21,325 nt of DNA, from positions 1-21,325 of the IMG/VR virus record IMGVR_UViG_3300020392_000097, one strand, 5' to 3'. Source of the stretch: a virus. The position numbers were made by a program, and so were the translations under genes. The notes beneath the pieces are model-generated. The model did no database searches, had not been told where the DNA came from, and saw nothing but the letters and a program-made list of their open reading frames with translations. Below are positions 1-6,099 of this stretch, piece after piece; the first letter of the stretch is position 1; each line of letters opens with the position of its first letter.

Positions 1-750
1 TTGTTGCCCTTGTCTTTTAGTCATTTAAACGAATTTGCTTTCTATAGGGAAAGATGGGCTTTAAGAAGAATATTTGGCTATCAATTCCCAACAAGTGCTT
101 CAGCAGAAAGAGGAAGTGCGGTTGAAAGCGGTTTAAATATGGTTTTAAACGGAATATCAGTTGAAGAAGCTAGTAAAAAAATGATTGATGAATACAATGA
201 AAATTGTAGTCGTATTACAGACCCAAAAATTGACGATGAAAGAGAAAATTTAGTACCATTGTTAGAATTAGGGGCTAGGACATTTCAAAACTATGCTTTC
301 CGCTGGGAACTTTTAGATTATCAAAAAAAGGTTCAACTTGATATCGAGGGAATACCTTTTATCGGTTATACAGACTTTCATTTCGAGGATAAAAACACAA
401 AAGAAGATTTTTATATAGATTTGAAAACATCTAAAAATTTACCAAAAGAAGTTTCAATATCCCATGCCATGCAACAAGCAGTTTATTTTAAAGGTACAAA
501 TGCAAGACAATCTTTATGGTATTTGAAAACACCAACAAAAACTAAAGGTGCAGAATTTACAAACCTATCTGTTGAGGATTATCAAACACCAATGTCTATT
601 TGTATTCATGCAGTAAAAGCAATGGCAAATTTTCTTAAAATGGTTGATAATAAAGAAGATGTAAGGGATATTTTAATCCCTAATCCCGATAACTGGATTT
701 GGAAAGAGGAAACTGTCCTAAATGCAAGAAAAGAGGTTTGGGGCTATTAA
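1..750 (+). CDS. PD-(D/E)XK (RecB/Cas4-like) nuclease, 5' end at window edge
   Basis: Probable metal-dependent DNA exonuclease of the PD-(D/E)XK superfamily, likely serving phage recombination or replication. The visible 249 residues carry the family motifs in order: a GSAVESG helix motif near residues 38-44 (G..hE type), GYTDF at 122-126 with Asp125, then YIDLKTSK with Asp140 and Lys142 as the D-x-K catalytic pair, and a Q158-x-x-x-Y162 motif as in RecB, AddB and Cas4 nucleases. No cysteine cluster for a Cas4 iron-sulphur site is seen. The reading frame is open from base 1 (TTG TTG CCC). The opening LPLSFSHLNEF is typical of the start of such proteins, so probably only a few residues, if any, are missing, but the true start cannot be seen. 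It stops 24 bases before the next gene's ATG. Function is confident at superfamily level, exact role is inference. Confidence 0.85.
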   Translation: MLPLSFSHLNEFAFYRERWALRRIFGYQFPTSASAERGSAVESGLNMVLNGISVEEASKKMIDEYNENCSRITDPKIDDERENLVPLLELGARTFQNYAFRWELLDYQKKVQLDIEGIPFIGYTDFHFEDKNTKEDFYIDLKTSKNLPKEVSISHAMQQAVYFKGTNARQSLWYLKTPTKTKGAEFTNLSVEDYQTPMSICIHAVKAMANFLKMVDNKEDVRDILIPNPDNWIWKEETVLNARKEVWGY

Positions 751-774
751 TAAACTAATGAGATTGGAGTGATT

Positions 775-1626
775 ATGTTTATAGAGGAAAATTCAAAACC
801 AAGAGAAAAATTAAAGGCTTGGTATCTGTTCACAGATGATTTTATTGCTGGAACAGCACATTGTACTAATGTTTCTATTGGCTGTTATGTTCGATTATTG
901 TGTTGGAATTGGAACAAGGGTTGTCAAGGTATACCAAACAATGCCAATACATATCATCGTATAGCAATGTGTGTCACAGAAGAAGAAAAATTAGCTTGTG
1001 ATGAGGTGATAAAAGAGTTTTTTGTTGAGGTAAATGGTATTTATCAAAATGAAAGACAATTACAGGAATATCTTTACATTACAAATAGAAGGGAAGCGTC
1101 TAGGAAAAATGGAAAGCTGGGTGGTAGACCAAAAAAACCTAGCATAGAACCTAGCATAAAAGCTAACAGAAAGCCCCCTAACCCTAACCCCTTACCCTTA
1201 CCTAATACCAAAACCAATAATTTTAGTATATTTTGGGAAAAGATAAAATATAAGGTCAGTAAAGGTAGAGCCGAAAAAAACTTTGGTAAACTTGATAAAG
1301 AATGGCATAATAAACCAACTGAACTTTGCGAATTGTTTAACAAATATTATGATTCTGTAACAGACAAACAATATGCAAAACACCCCGCATATTGGTTATC
1401 AGACAAAAAATATTTAGATGAAATACCATCAAACAATACAGAAAAGGTTGATATGTATGATTTGAGGTTAAAAGGTTTCAAAGAATGTATAGATAAAAAA
1501 ATAACAAAACGTTTTATTGTTACATCAGCAAGACAAAACCCAAGCGATGTTTTAAGAGCCATAAAAGAAGGTGAGTTCACAAAACAAGAAGCAGAACTTT
1601 ATTTAGACATGAAGGGTTGGGTGTAA
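775..1626 (+). CDS. Phage replication protein (DUF1376 N-terminus, replisome-organizer-like C-terminus)
   Basis: Probable replication initiation or helicase-loading protein. Residues about 12-100 match the DUF1376 pattern: KAWYLFTDDFIAGTAH, then CYVRLLCWNWNKG, ending in a basic NRREASRKNGKLGGRPKK stretch. A Pro/Asn-rich linker (about 125-145) follows. The C-terminal half has the FWEKI-KYKVSKGRAEKNFGKL pattern and the KHPAYWL signature found at the end of many phage replication proteins of the O/DnaT type. Start: ATG at 775 has GGAG at 766-769 with 5-base spacing, so I prefer it over the in-frame GTG at 769. Its stop overlaps the next ATG by one base (TAATG). The linker-coding DNA carries direct repeats and a C-rich tract that may be a replication origin (separate entries). 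Family assignment is from pattern recognition. The role is inferred. Confidence 0.75.
   Translation: MFIEENSKPREKLKAWYLFTDDFIAGTAHCTNVSIGCYVRLLCWNWNKGCQGIPNNANTYHRIAMCVTEEEKLACDEVIKEFFVEVNGIYQNERQLQEYLYITNRREASRKNGKLGGRPKKPSIEPSIKANRKPPNPNPLPLPNTKTNNFSIFWEKIKYKVSKGRAEKNFGKLDKEWHNKPTELCELFNKYYDSVTDKQYAKHPAYWLSDKKYLDEIPSNNTEKVDMYDLRLKGFKECIDKKITKRFIVTSARQNPSDVLRAIKEGEFTKQEAELYLDMKGWV
1138..1161 (+). repeat. Two tandem 12-bp direct repeats (iteron-like) inside the replication gene
   Basis: CCTAGCATAGAA (1138-1149) is followed directly by CCTAGCATAAAA (1150-1161), identical at 11 of 12 positions. They encode PSIEPSIK in the linker of the replication protein. A C-rich tract and an AT-rich stretch follow. 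The arrangement recalls initiator-binding repeats inside lambda O, but two copies in a low-complexity linker can also arise by chance duplication. Confidence 0.55.
1174..1202 (-). other. Telomere-like G-quadruplex-forming tract (G-rich on - strand)
   Basis: On the + strand, runs of 5, 3, 4, 3 and 2 cytosines are separated by TAA, TAA, TTA and TTA. On the - strand this gives four G-tracts of at least three with 3-base loops, the canonical intramolecular quadruplex pattern, resembling (TTAGGG)n. It is conspicuous in an AT-rich genome. It encodes the PNPNPLPLP linker of the replication protein, so coding for a Pro-rich linker is a sufficient alternative explanation. Confidence 0.6.
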
Positions 1627-1826
1627 TGTTTAAAGCAATAGCATTAATCTGTTCAGCTTGGATAGCAAATGGAGAAGCCAAACAAGCCTGTTTTACTCAT
1701 ATGTTTGATTGGAAGTTTGAAACAAAAAAAGAGTGTCAAATGCGATTGATATATTATCGTGCTAAAGAAGTACCACCATATCACAATATTGTTATGGGTG
1801 AATGTATAGAGGTAAATAAATTATGA
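1626..1826 (+). CDS. Small putative exported Cys-containing protein
   Basis: 66-residue protein of unknown function. The N-terminus MFKAIALICSAWIANGEA is hydrophobic with one Lys near the start and could be a signal peptide ending near ANGEA. The rest holds three spaced cysteines (in QACF, KECQM and GECIEV contexts) that could form disulphides outside the cytoplasm. ATG at 1626 overlaps the previous stop (TAATG) and has GAAGGG at 1611-1616 upstream. A TTG at 1617 in the same frame is less likely. The next gene overlaps its stop (ATGA). Small exported proteins of this style are common in marine phage early regions, but I cannot assign a role. Confidence 0.65.
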   Translation: MFKAIALICSAWIANGEAKQACFTHMFDWKFETKKECQMRLIYYRAKEVPPYHNIVMGECIEVNKL

Positions 1827-2008
1827 CACTTGAAGAAAGATGCAGTAAAGCATTAATATTAAAAAACAGATTAAAATTTACAAGTAAGTATTCTATAGAA
1901 CATTTATGTAAGTCTTATAATATTTCTATGAAACAATTTAAAAAGTATGAGAAAAAAACAATGGAAAATCTAGTCAAAGTAATGATGGGAACTTATGAAG
2001 TACGATAA
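1823..2008 (+). CDS. Small hypothetical protein, possible helix-turn-helix
   Basis: 61-residue Lys-rich protein with no recognised family. The segment YSIEHLCKSYNISMKQFKKY (about residues 23-42) has the spacing of a short helix-turn-helix (helix, turn at YNIS, second helix), so DNA binding is possible but not shown. Its ATG overlaps the preceding stop by four bases (ATGA), and its end overlaps the following gene by 14 bases, so it sits in the same translationally coupled string. Confidence 0.6.
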   Translation: MTLEERCSKALILKNRLKFTSKYSIEHLCKSYNISMKQFKKYEKKTMENLVKVMMGTYEVR

Positions 2009-2183
2009 TGGATTGACAAAAGAACAACAAGCCGAAGTAGATGCTAAATATGAAGAACTTATGGAATGTTTAAAAATAGTTAATCCATTACTTTATAAGA
2101 CAATGCAGAAACAAATAATCGATATTAATAATCCAAAAGGCATAATAGCCGATAATAATAATCAGATAGAAATGTTATTTTAG
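1995..2183 (+). CDS. Small hypothetical acidic helical protein
   Basis: 62 residues, start ATG at 1995 with GGGA at 1987-1990 upstream, overlapping the previous gene by 14 bases. The first half (LTKEQQAEVDAKYEELMECLKIV) looks like an amphipathic helix. No catalytic or metal motif is visible. It is the last gene before a terminator-like region, closing the early/replication string. Its TAG stop is part of an inverted repeat at 2181-2222. Confidence 0.6.
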   Translation: MKYDNGLTKEQQAEVDAKYEELMECLKIVNPLLYKTMQKQIIDINNPKGIIADNNNQIEMLF

Positions 2184-2222
2184 GGGGTACTAACATACCC
2201 GAAGACTTGTTTACACCCCCTA
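2181..2222 (+). other. Inverted repeat with alternative pairing upstream of terminator
   Basis: TAGGGGGT (2181-2188) is complementary to ACCCCCTA (2215-2222), an 8-bp perfect stem with a 26-base loop. The same G-run can instead pair locally: GGGTA (2185-2189) with TACCC (2196-2200). The two stems exclude each other. This non-coding stretch (2184-2327) separates early from packaging genes. Function unknown. Confidence 0.45.
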
Positions 2223-2223
2223 G

Positions 2224-2258
2224 AAACCTCTTAAATCAAGATTTAAAGCTAGGTTTTT
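2224..2258 (+). terminator. Probable intrinsic terminator after early module
   Basis: AAACCT (2224-2229) pairs with AGGTTT (2251-2256), and inside it TTAAAT (2231-2236) pairs with ATTTAA (2241-2246) around a CAAG loop, with a small asymmetric internal loop. TTTTT runs at 2254-2258. The stem is AT-rich, hence moderate strength. Position between the replication string and terS fits a transcription boundary. From here to the terS start I see an AT-rich leader but no convincing -35/-10 pair. Confidence 0.6.
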
Positions 2259-2327
2259 AATAAAAAAGTAGATTTTTGTGTAAATACTAGATAAATTCTA
2301 ATTACCTACACTTAGGGTTAAAAGGAC

Positions 2328-2633
2328 ATGGCAAGACCAAAGAAATACCATATTGATACAAAACAATTACAAAAATTAGCGAAGTTTGGCTGTACAAATA
2401 AAGAAATGGCAGACTTTTTTGGTTGTTCAGCAGACCTTTTAGAAAAGAGTTATTCGGAATATCTTACAAAAGGTAGAGCAGAACAGAAAATGAGATTAAG
2501 ACAACTACAATGGAAGTCAGCAGAAAAGGGAAATGTGTCGATGCTTATATTCTTGGGCAAGAACATATTAGGTCAGCAAGATAGATTAGAAGAAAACCAA
2601 TTAGAAGAACCTTTAACATGGTCTAATGATTAA
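2328..2633 (+). CDS. terS: Terminase small subunit (putative)
   Basis: 101-residue protein immediately before TerL. It has an N-terminal helix-turn-helix region (about residues 12-45, with CTNKEMADFFGCSADLLEKS typical of TerS DNA-binding domains), followed by KGRAEQKMRLRQLQW and KGNVSMLIFLGKNILG, a pattern seen in many small terminase subunits (the K-G-N-x-x-x-x-I-F-L segment). It would recognise the packaging site and load the large subunit. The stop overlaps the terL start by one base (TAATG). AAAGGA lies only one base before the ATG, and TAGGG is about 11 bases upstream, so the ribosome site is not standard. Family by pattern and position. Confidence 0.8.
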   Translation: MARPKKYHIDTKQLQKLAKFGCTNKEMADFFGCSADLLEKSYSEYLTKGRAEQKMRLRQLQWKSAEKGNVSMLIFLGKNILGQQDRLEENQLEEPLTWSND

Positions 2634-3850
2634 TGCCACTTACAGAACCACAAAAGAAAGTTATTAATAATCCATCAAGATTTCGGGTTTTGATTACAGG
2701 CAGAAGGTTTGGCAAAACATATTTAGCAATCAATGAAATAGCTAAGTTTGCTTCACAGCCCAAGAAGAAAGTTTGGTATGTTGCCCCCAGCTATAGACAA
2801 GCAAAGGCGATTTGCTGGGGTGTATTAAAAGAAAAAATGATATATCACAAATGGGTTAAAACAATAAATCATAGTGACCTTACAATTACACTTAGAAATA
2901 ATTCACAGATTACACTTCGGGGAAGCGATAATGAACAATCACTTAGAGGTGTTGGGCTTGATTTTATTGTTTGTGATGAATTTTCGGATATTAATAAAAC
3001 AGCTTGGTTTGAAGTGCTTAGACCAACATTATCAGATACAAATGGTCATGCTTTATTTTGCGGAAGCCCAAGAGGGTTTGGAAACTGGTCATATGAATTA
3101 TTTAAAATGGGTGAAATGAACAATGAATGGTCATCGTTTAAATACACCACACTAGAAGGCGGACAAGTTCCACAAGAAGAAATAGAACAAGCAAAACAAG
3201 ATTTAGATTTAAGAACATTTCAGCAAGAATATGAAGCAACATTTGTTAATTATTCGGGAATGATTTATTACAACTTTAATCGAGAAAAAAACATTTTAGA
3301 AAAATATACTAGCGATAGCCCTATTTATCACATTGGTTTAGACTTTAATATTGACCCAATGTGCGGTGTTGTTTGTATTGTTCAGCATGATAAAATAATT
3401 GTAATAGATGAAATACAGATATACAGTAGTAATACGAATGAAATGTGTGAAGAAATTAGAAACAGATACAAAAACAAACAGATAGCTGTTTATCCCGACC
3501 CTAGTGCAAGACAAAGAAAGACTTCTGCGGGTGGTGTTACAGATTTGGCTATACTTAAAAATGCTGGGTTTAGTGTAAGGACAAGAAACACAGCCCCTTT
3601 AGTCAGAAACCGAATAAATGCAGTAAATTCTAAATTAAAAAATGTTAATGGAAAAAATTCTTTGTTTGTTGTAAAATCATGTAAAAATGTTATTAAAAGT
3701 TTGGAAAGACAAATTTATAAGGAAGGCACAACACAGCCCGATAAAGACAGCGGTTTCGACCACATGAACGATGCCTTGGGTTACTTAGTGGAATATTTAT
3801 TTCCATTGCGAAGAAACTTTGTGCCTAGCCAACCGCAAAGGTGGAGTTAA
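2633..3850 (+). CDS. terL: Terminase large subunit
   Basis: DNA-packaging motor, 405 residues, complete. The ATPase domain has Walker A GRRFGKT at 23-29, Walker B FIVCDE at 111-116 (Asp115, Glu116) and the coupling segment LFCGSPRG near 141-148. The C-terminal RNase H-like nuclease shows GLDFN (Asp237), IDEI (Asp259, Glu260) and FDHMNDALGY (Asp376, Asp380), the usual acidic metal-binding set. It packages DNA into proheads through the portal encoded next. The start overlaps the terS stop (TAATG) and the stop overlaps the portal ATG in the same way, so translation of the three genes is coupled. Length is typical for the shorter phage TerL proteins. No missing motif. Confidence 0.97.
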   Translation: MPLTEPQKKVINNPSRFRVLITGRRFGKTYLAINEIAKFASQPKKKVWYVAPSYRQAKAICWGVLKEKMIYHKWVKTINHSDLTITLRNNSQITLRGSDNEQSLRGVGLDFIVCDEFSDINKTAWFEVLRPTLSDTNGHALFCGSPRGFGNWSYELFKMGEMNNEWSSFKYTTLEGGQVPQEEIEQAKQDLDLRTFQQEYEATFVNYSGMIYYNFNREKNILEKYTSDSPIYHIGLDFNIDPMCGVVCIVQHDKIIVIDEIQIYSSNTNEMCEEIRNRYKNKQIAVYPDPSARQRKTSAGGVTDLAILKNAGFSVRTRNTAPLVRNRINAVNSKLKNVNGKNSLFVVKSCKNVIKSLERQIYKEGTTQPDKDSGFDHMNDALGYLVEYLFPLRRNFVPSQPQRWS

Positions 3851-5274
3851 TGAACAGAAAACAATTACAGCAAAAACATGAATTATGGGAAGCCAATATA
3901 GCAAATTGGGAATTTTACATAAGAAGTTATTTAGGCGGTAATGATTACAAAAATGGAATGTATTTAAACAGATATATTTTAGAAAGCCCCGAAGAATATG
4001 ATGCAAGGGTTAAACATACACCTGTTGATAATCATTGTAAAAATGTTGTTCAGATATACACCAGCTTTCTTTGGAGAGTACCGCCAACACGAGATTATGG
4101 CGATTTAGATGGTGATGAATCATTGTTATCTTTTTTAGATGATGCAGATTTAGACGGAAGAAACTTTAATACTGTAATGCGGGAAGTTCAAATGAACGCT
4201 AGTATTTATGGTAATTGCTGGGTTATTGTCGATAAGCCACAAACTGTAACAAAGACTAGAGCAGAAGAATTAGCACAGGATATTCGACCTTATATTTCTA
4301 TTCTTACCCCCGAAAATGTTGTCGATTGGAATTATGCAAGGGCTTCAAGCGGTAGGTTTTATTTAGATTATTTAGTTGTAATTGAAGATATAAATGCAGA
4401 ACGGGCAATCGTAAAAGTATTTACAGAAGAATTAATAAGTACATACGAAGTTGAAGAATACGAAAAAGAGTATGAAGAAGGTAGTGCAAAACTACTTGAA
4501 GAAATTGCAAACCCGATAGGCAGAATTCCAGCAGTAAATGTCTACAACCTCAGAGGACATAAAAGACCTATCGGGATAAGTGATTTAGCAGATGTCGCTT
4601 ATTTACAGCAATCTATTTATAATGATTATTCCGAGAAAGAACAGTTAATCAGATTATCAAATCACCCAAGTTTAGTAAAAACACCGAATGTCGAAGCAAG
4701 TGCGGGTGCTGGTTCTATTATTGAAATACCCGAAGATTTAGAAGCTAGTTTAAAGCCTTATATTATCCAGCCTAGCGGTCAAAACCTAGACGGGATTATG
4801 AAATGTATACAAATGAAAGTTGATGCCATAGACCGCATTACACACATGGGAAGCGTGAGGGCTACAGGACAACAGATTGCAAGTGGTATAGCCTTACAAA
4901 CAGAATTTCAGCTTTTAAATGCACGATTATCAGAAAAAGCAGATTACTTAGAAAATGCAGAAATGCAGATATGGTCATTGTTTGCCACATGGCAAGATAA
5001 ACAATGGAATGGTCAAGTTAATTACCCCGATACATTTGATATTCGTGATTGGGCTAATGATTTACAATATTTACAAATGGCAAAAGCTAGTGGCATTAAA
5101 TCAGAAACATTTAATAAAGAACTTGATAAGCAAATTGCAGAAGCGGTCATTGATGATAGTGAAACAATCAGAACTATTAATGATGAAATTGATGCAACAA
5201 GAGCAGTAAGAGGGCAGTTTCAAACAACAGAAGTGGAAGGTCAAACAGTTGGCGAGGAAGAAGCGGAAAGTTAG
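3850..5274 (+). CDS. Portal protein
   Basis: 474-residue portal, placed directly after terL. The N-terminal region (NRKQLQQKHELWEANIANW, then a YDARVKHTPVDNHCKNVVQ segment and SFLWRVPP) fits portals of the DUF4055/SPP1-like type, where a helical start leads into the clip/stem region. The C-terminal tail is acidic and Gln/Glu-rich. It would form the dodecameric ring at the capsid vertex through which DNA passes. Start: ATG at 3850 overlaps the terL stop and has GGTGGAG at 3840-3846. An in-frame GTG at 3841 lies inside that ribosome site and is less likely. The end overlaps the next small gene by 26 bases. Assignment rests on position plus sequence style. Confidence 0.85.
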   Translation: MNRKQLQQKHELWEANIANWEFYIRSYLGGNDYKNGMYLNRYILESPEEYDARVKHTPVDNHCKNVVQIYTSFLWRVPPTRDYGDLDGDESLLSFLDDADLDGRNFNTVMREVQMNASIYGNCWVIVDKPQTVTKTRAEELAQDIRPYISILTPENVVDWNYARASSGRFYLDYLVVIEDINAERAIVKVFTEELISTYEVEEYEKEYEEGSAKLLEEIANPIGRIPAVNVYNLRGHKRPIGISDLADVAYLQQSIYNDYSEKEQLIRLSNHPSLVKTPNVEASAGAGSIIEIPEDLEASLKPYIIQPSGQNLDGIMKCIQMKVDAIDRITHMGSVRATGQQIASGIALQTEFQLLNARLSEKADYLENAEMQIWSLFATWQDKQWNGQVNYPDTFDIRDWANDLQYLQMAKASGIKSETFNKELDKQIAEAVIDDSETIRTINDEIDATRAVRGQFQTTEVEGQTVGEEEAES

Positions 5275-5440
5275 ACGAGTACCCAAAGACAAAGAAACGA
5301 AGATACCTAAAAAATATCTTTCGGGCTTAAAGGGTGCAAAAAGAAGGGCTAGGGCTAGTTTAATTAAACAAGTAAGTTCTTTGTATCGTGCTGGTTTAAG
5401 AATACCTAGAAACTTATTAAAGCGAAGGACAAGGACATAA
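5249..5440 (+). CDS. Small highly basic protein 1
   Basis: 63 residues, about 40% Lys plus Arg, with no acidic domain. VPKDKETKIPKKYLSGL, then KGAKRRARASLIKQVSSLYRAG and a basic tail resemble a family of small basic proteins found beside portal genes in marine phages and large viruses (recognition from memory, no domain name certain). The start is a TTG at 5249 with AAGG at 5237-5240, inside the portal gene's end. It overlaps the next gene by one base (TAATG). Likely binds nucleic acid or acts in head assembly. Function not shown. Confidence 0.7.
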   Translation: MARKKRKVRRVPKDKETKIPKKYLSGLKGAKRRARASLIKQVSSLYRAGLRIPRNLLKRRTRT

Positions 5441-5703
5441 TGGCAGTAAGAAGGAAACCTTTATCAGCAAAAGTAGTCGCAAATCTTAAAGCAAAAGCAA
5501 AGAAATCTAAATTATTTAATTTAACGGATTTGAAAAGAAGTTACAGAAAAGGGCAAGGTGCTTTTTTAAGTGCTGGAAGTAGACCAAGAATAGGTATGCA
5601 ACAATGGGCTATGGCGAGGGTAAACAAACTAATTAAACTGGGTAGACGGGCAACATTTGATAAAGAGATTATTCGTTCAGCAGTAAAAAGGAAAAAGAAA
5701 TAA
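5440..5703 (+). CDS. Small basic protein 2
   Basis: 87 residues, strongly basic at both ends (MAVRRKPLSAKVVANLKAKA start, KRKKK end). The central GAFLSAGSRPRIGMQQWAMA segment is the most distinctive part; similar S-G-x-R-P-x-x-x-x-Q-x-W-A strings occur in small hypothetical proteins of marine myo- and siphophages. ATG at 5440 overlaps the preceding stop by one base and follows AAGGAC. Second member of the basic cassette between portal and MuF genes. Probable virion or assembly protein, role unknown. Confidence 0.7.
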   Translation: MAVRRKPLSAKVVANLKAKAKKSKLFNLTDLKRSYRKGQGAFLSAGSRPRIGMQQWAMARVNKLIKLGRRATFDKEIIRSAVKRKKK

Positions 5704-5705
5704 GT

Positions 5706-5846
5706 TTGGTTAAACTTTGTATTAGGTGCAAGGTTGCTTTGAAGGAAGTGATTAAAAAGGTTTGGAAATGTCCAATCTGTAAAACAATTATTAACGATAG
5801 GTTAAAAAATGGCGAAGTATCGGGGCAAGGAAGTAAAATTAAATAA
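5706..5846 (+). CDS. Zinc-ribbon mini-protein
   Basis: A 46-residue open frame between two basic-protein genes. It contains CIRC near residues 5-8 and CPIC near 24-27, i.e. two C-x-x-C knuckles separated by 15 residues, the layout of a zinc ribbon. The frame fills the gap between the neighbours (5704-5808) and runs 38 bases into the next gene. The only plausible starts are TTG at 5706 or an ATA at 5700; AAAAGGA at about 5686-5691 is 14 bases from the TTG, a little far. Codon use resembles its neighbours. The paired knuckles in a gap this short argue for a real gene, but the weak start keeps confidence moderate. Probable nucleic-acid or protein binding. Confidence 0.6.
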   Translation: MVKLCIRCKVALKEVIKKVWKCPICKTIINDRLKNGEVSGQGSKIK

Positions 5847-6096
5847 ACCTTTTAGATTATCACCAGACGAATCTAAAAATAAAAAGTTTGGTGTTTATGT
5901 CAGAAATAAGGCAACAGGCAAGATTAAGAAAGTTACTTATGGTGCAAGGGGTATGTCGATTAAAAAGAATATACCAGCAAGGCAAAAATCGTTTTTGGCT
6001 AGAATGGGCGGAGTTCTAAAAAAGGTCAAAGGTCAGAAGTCTTTATCACCCGCATTTTGGTCTATTAGGGCATGGAAAAAAAGTTCCACATTATAA
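5809..6096 (+). CDS. Small basic protein 3 (DUF6321-like)
   Basis: 95 residues, basic. The pattern KKFGVYVRNKATGKIKKVTYG, then MSIKKNIPARQKSFLARM and FWSIRAWKK matches a family seen next to head genes of cyanophages and other marine phages (I believe DUF6321). In relatives I remember, the RARH-x-C and YWSC positions carry cysteines that could bind metal. Here the equivalent places read ARMGG and FWSIRAW, so those cysteines are absent. ATG at 5809 lies within the zinc-ribbon gene. A weak AGG at 5799-5801 precedes it. Likely head-assembly or packaged protein. Family call from memory. Confidence 0.7.
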   Translation: MAKYRGKEVKLNKPFRLSPDESKNKKFGVYVRNKATGKIKKVTYGARGMSIKKNIPARQKSFLARMGGVLKKVKGQKSLSPAFWSIRAWKKSSTL

Positions 6097-6099
6097 TTC

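Noticed and set aside
1074-1343. Open frame of 89 codons on the - strand over the replication gene.
   Set aside because: Its Gly/Leu-rich repeat comes from the C-rich linker tract read backwards. No ribosome site or homologue-like motif.
2014-2019. Consensus -35 hexamer TTGACA.
   Set aside because: It is in a coding gene and has no -10 element at 16-18 bases.
2263-2304. Possible promoter before terS (TTGTGT at 2276 and AT-rich sequence downstream).
   Set aside because: No -10 hexamer at suitable spacing matches TATAAT in more than a few positions.
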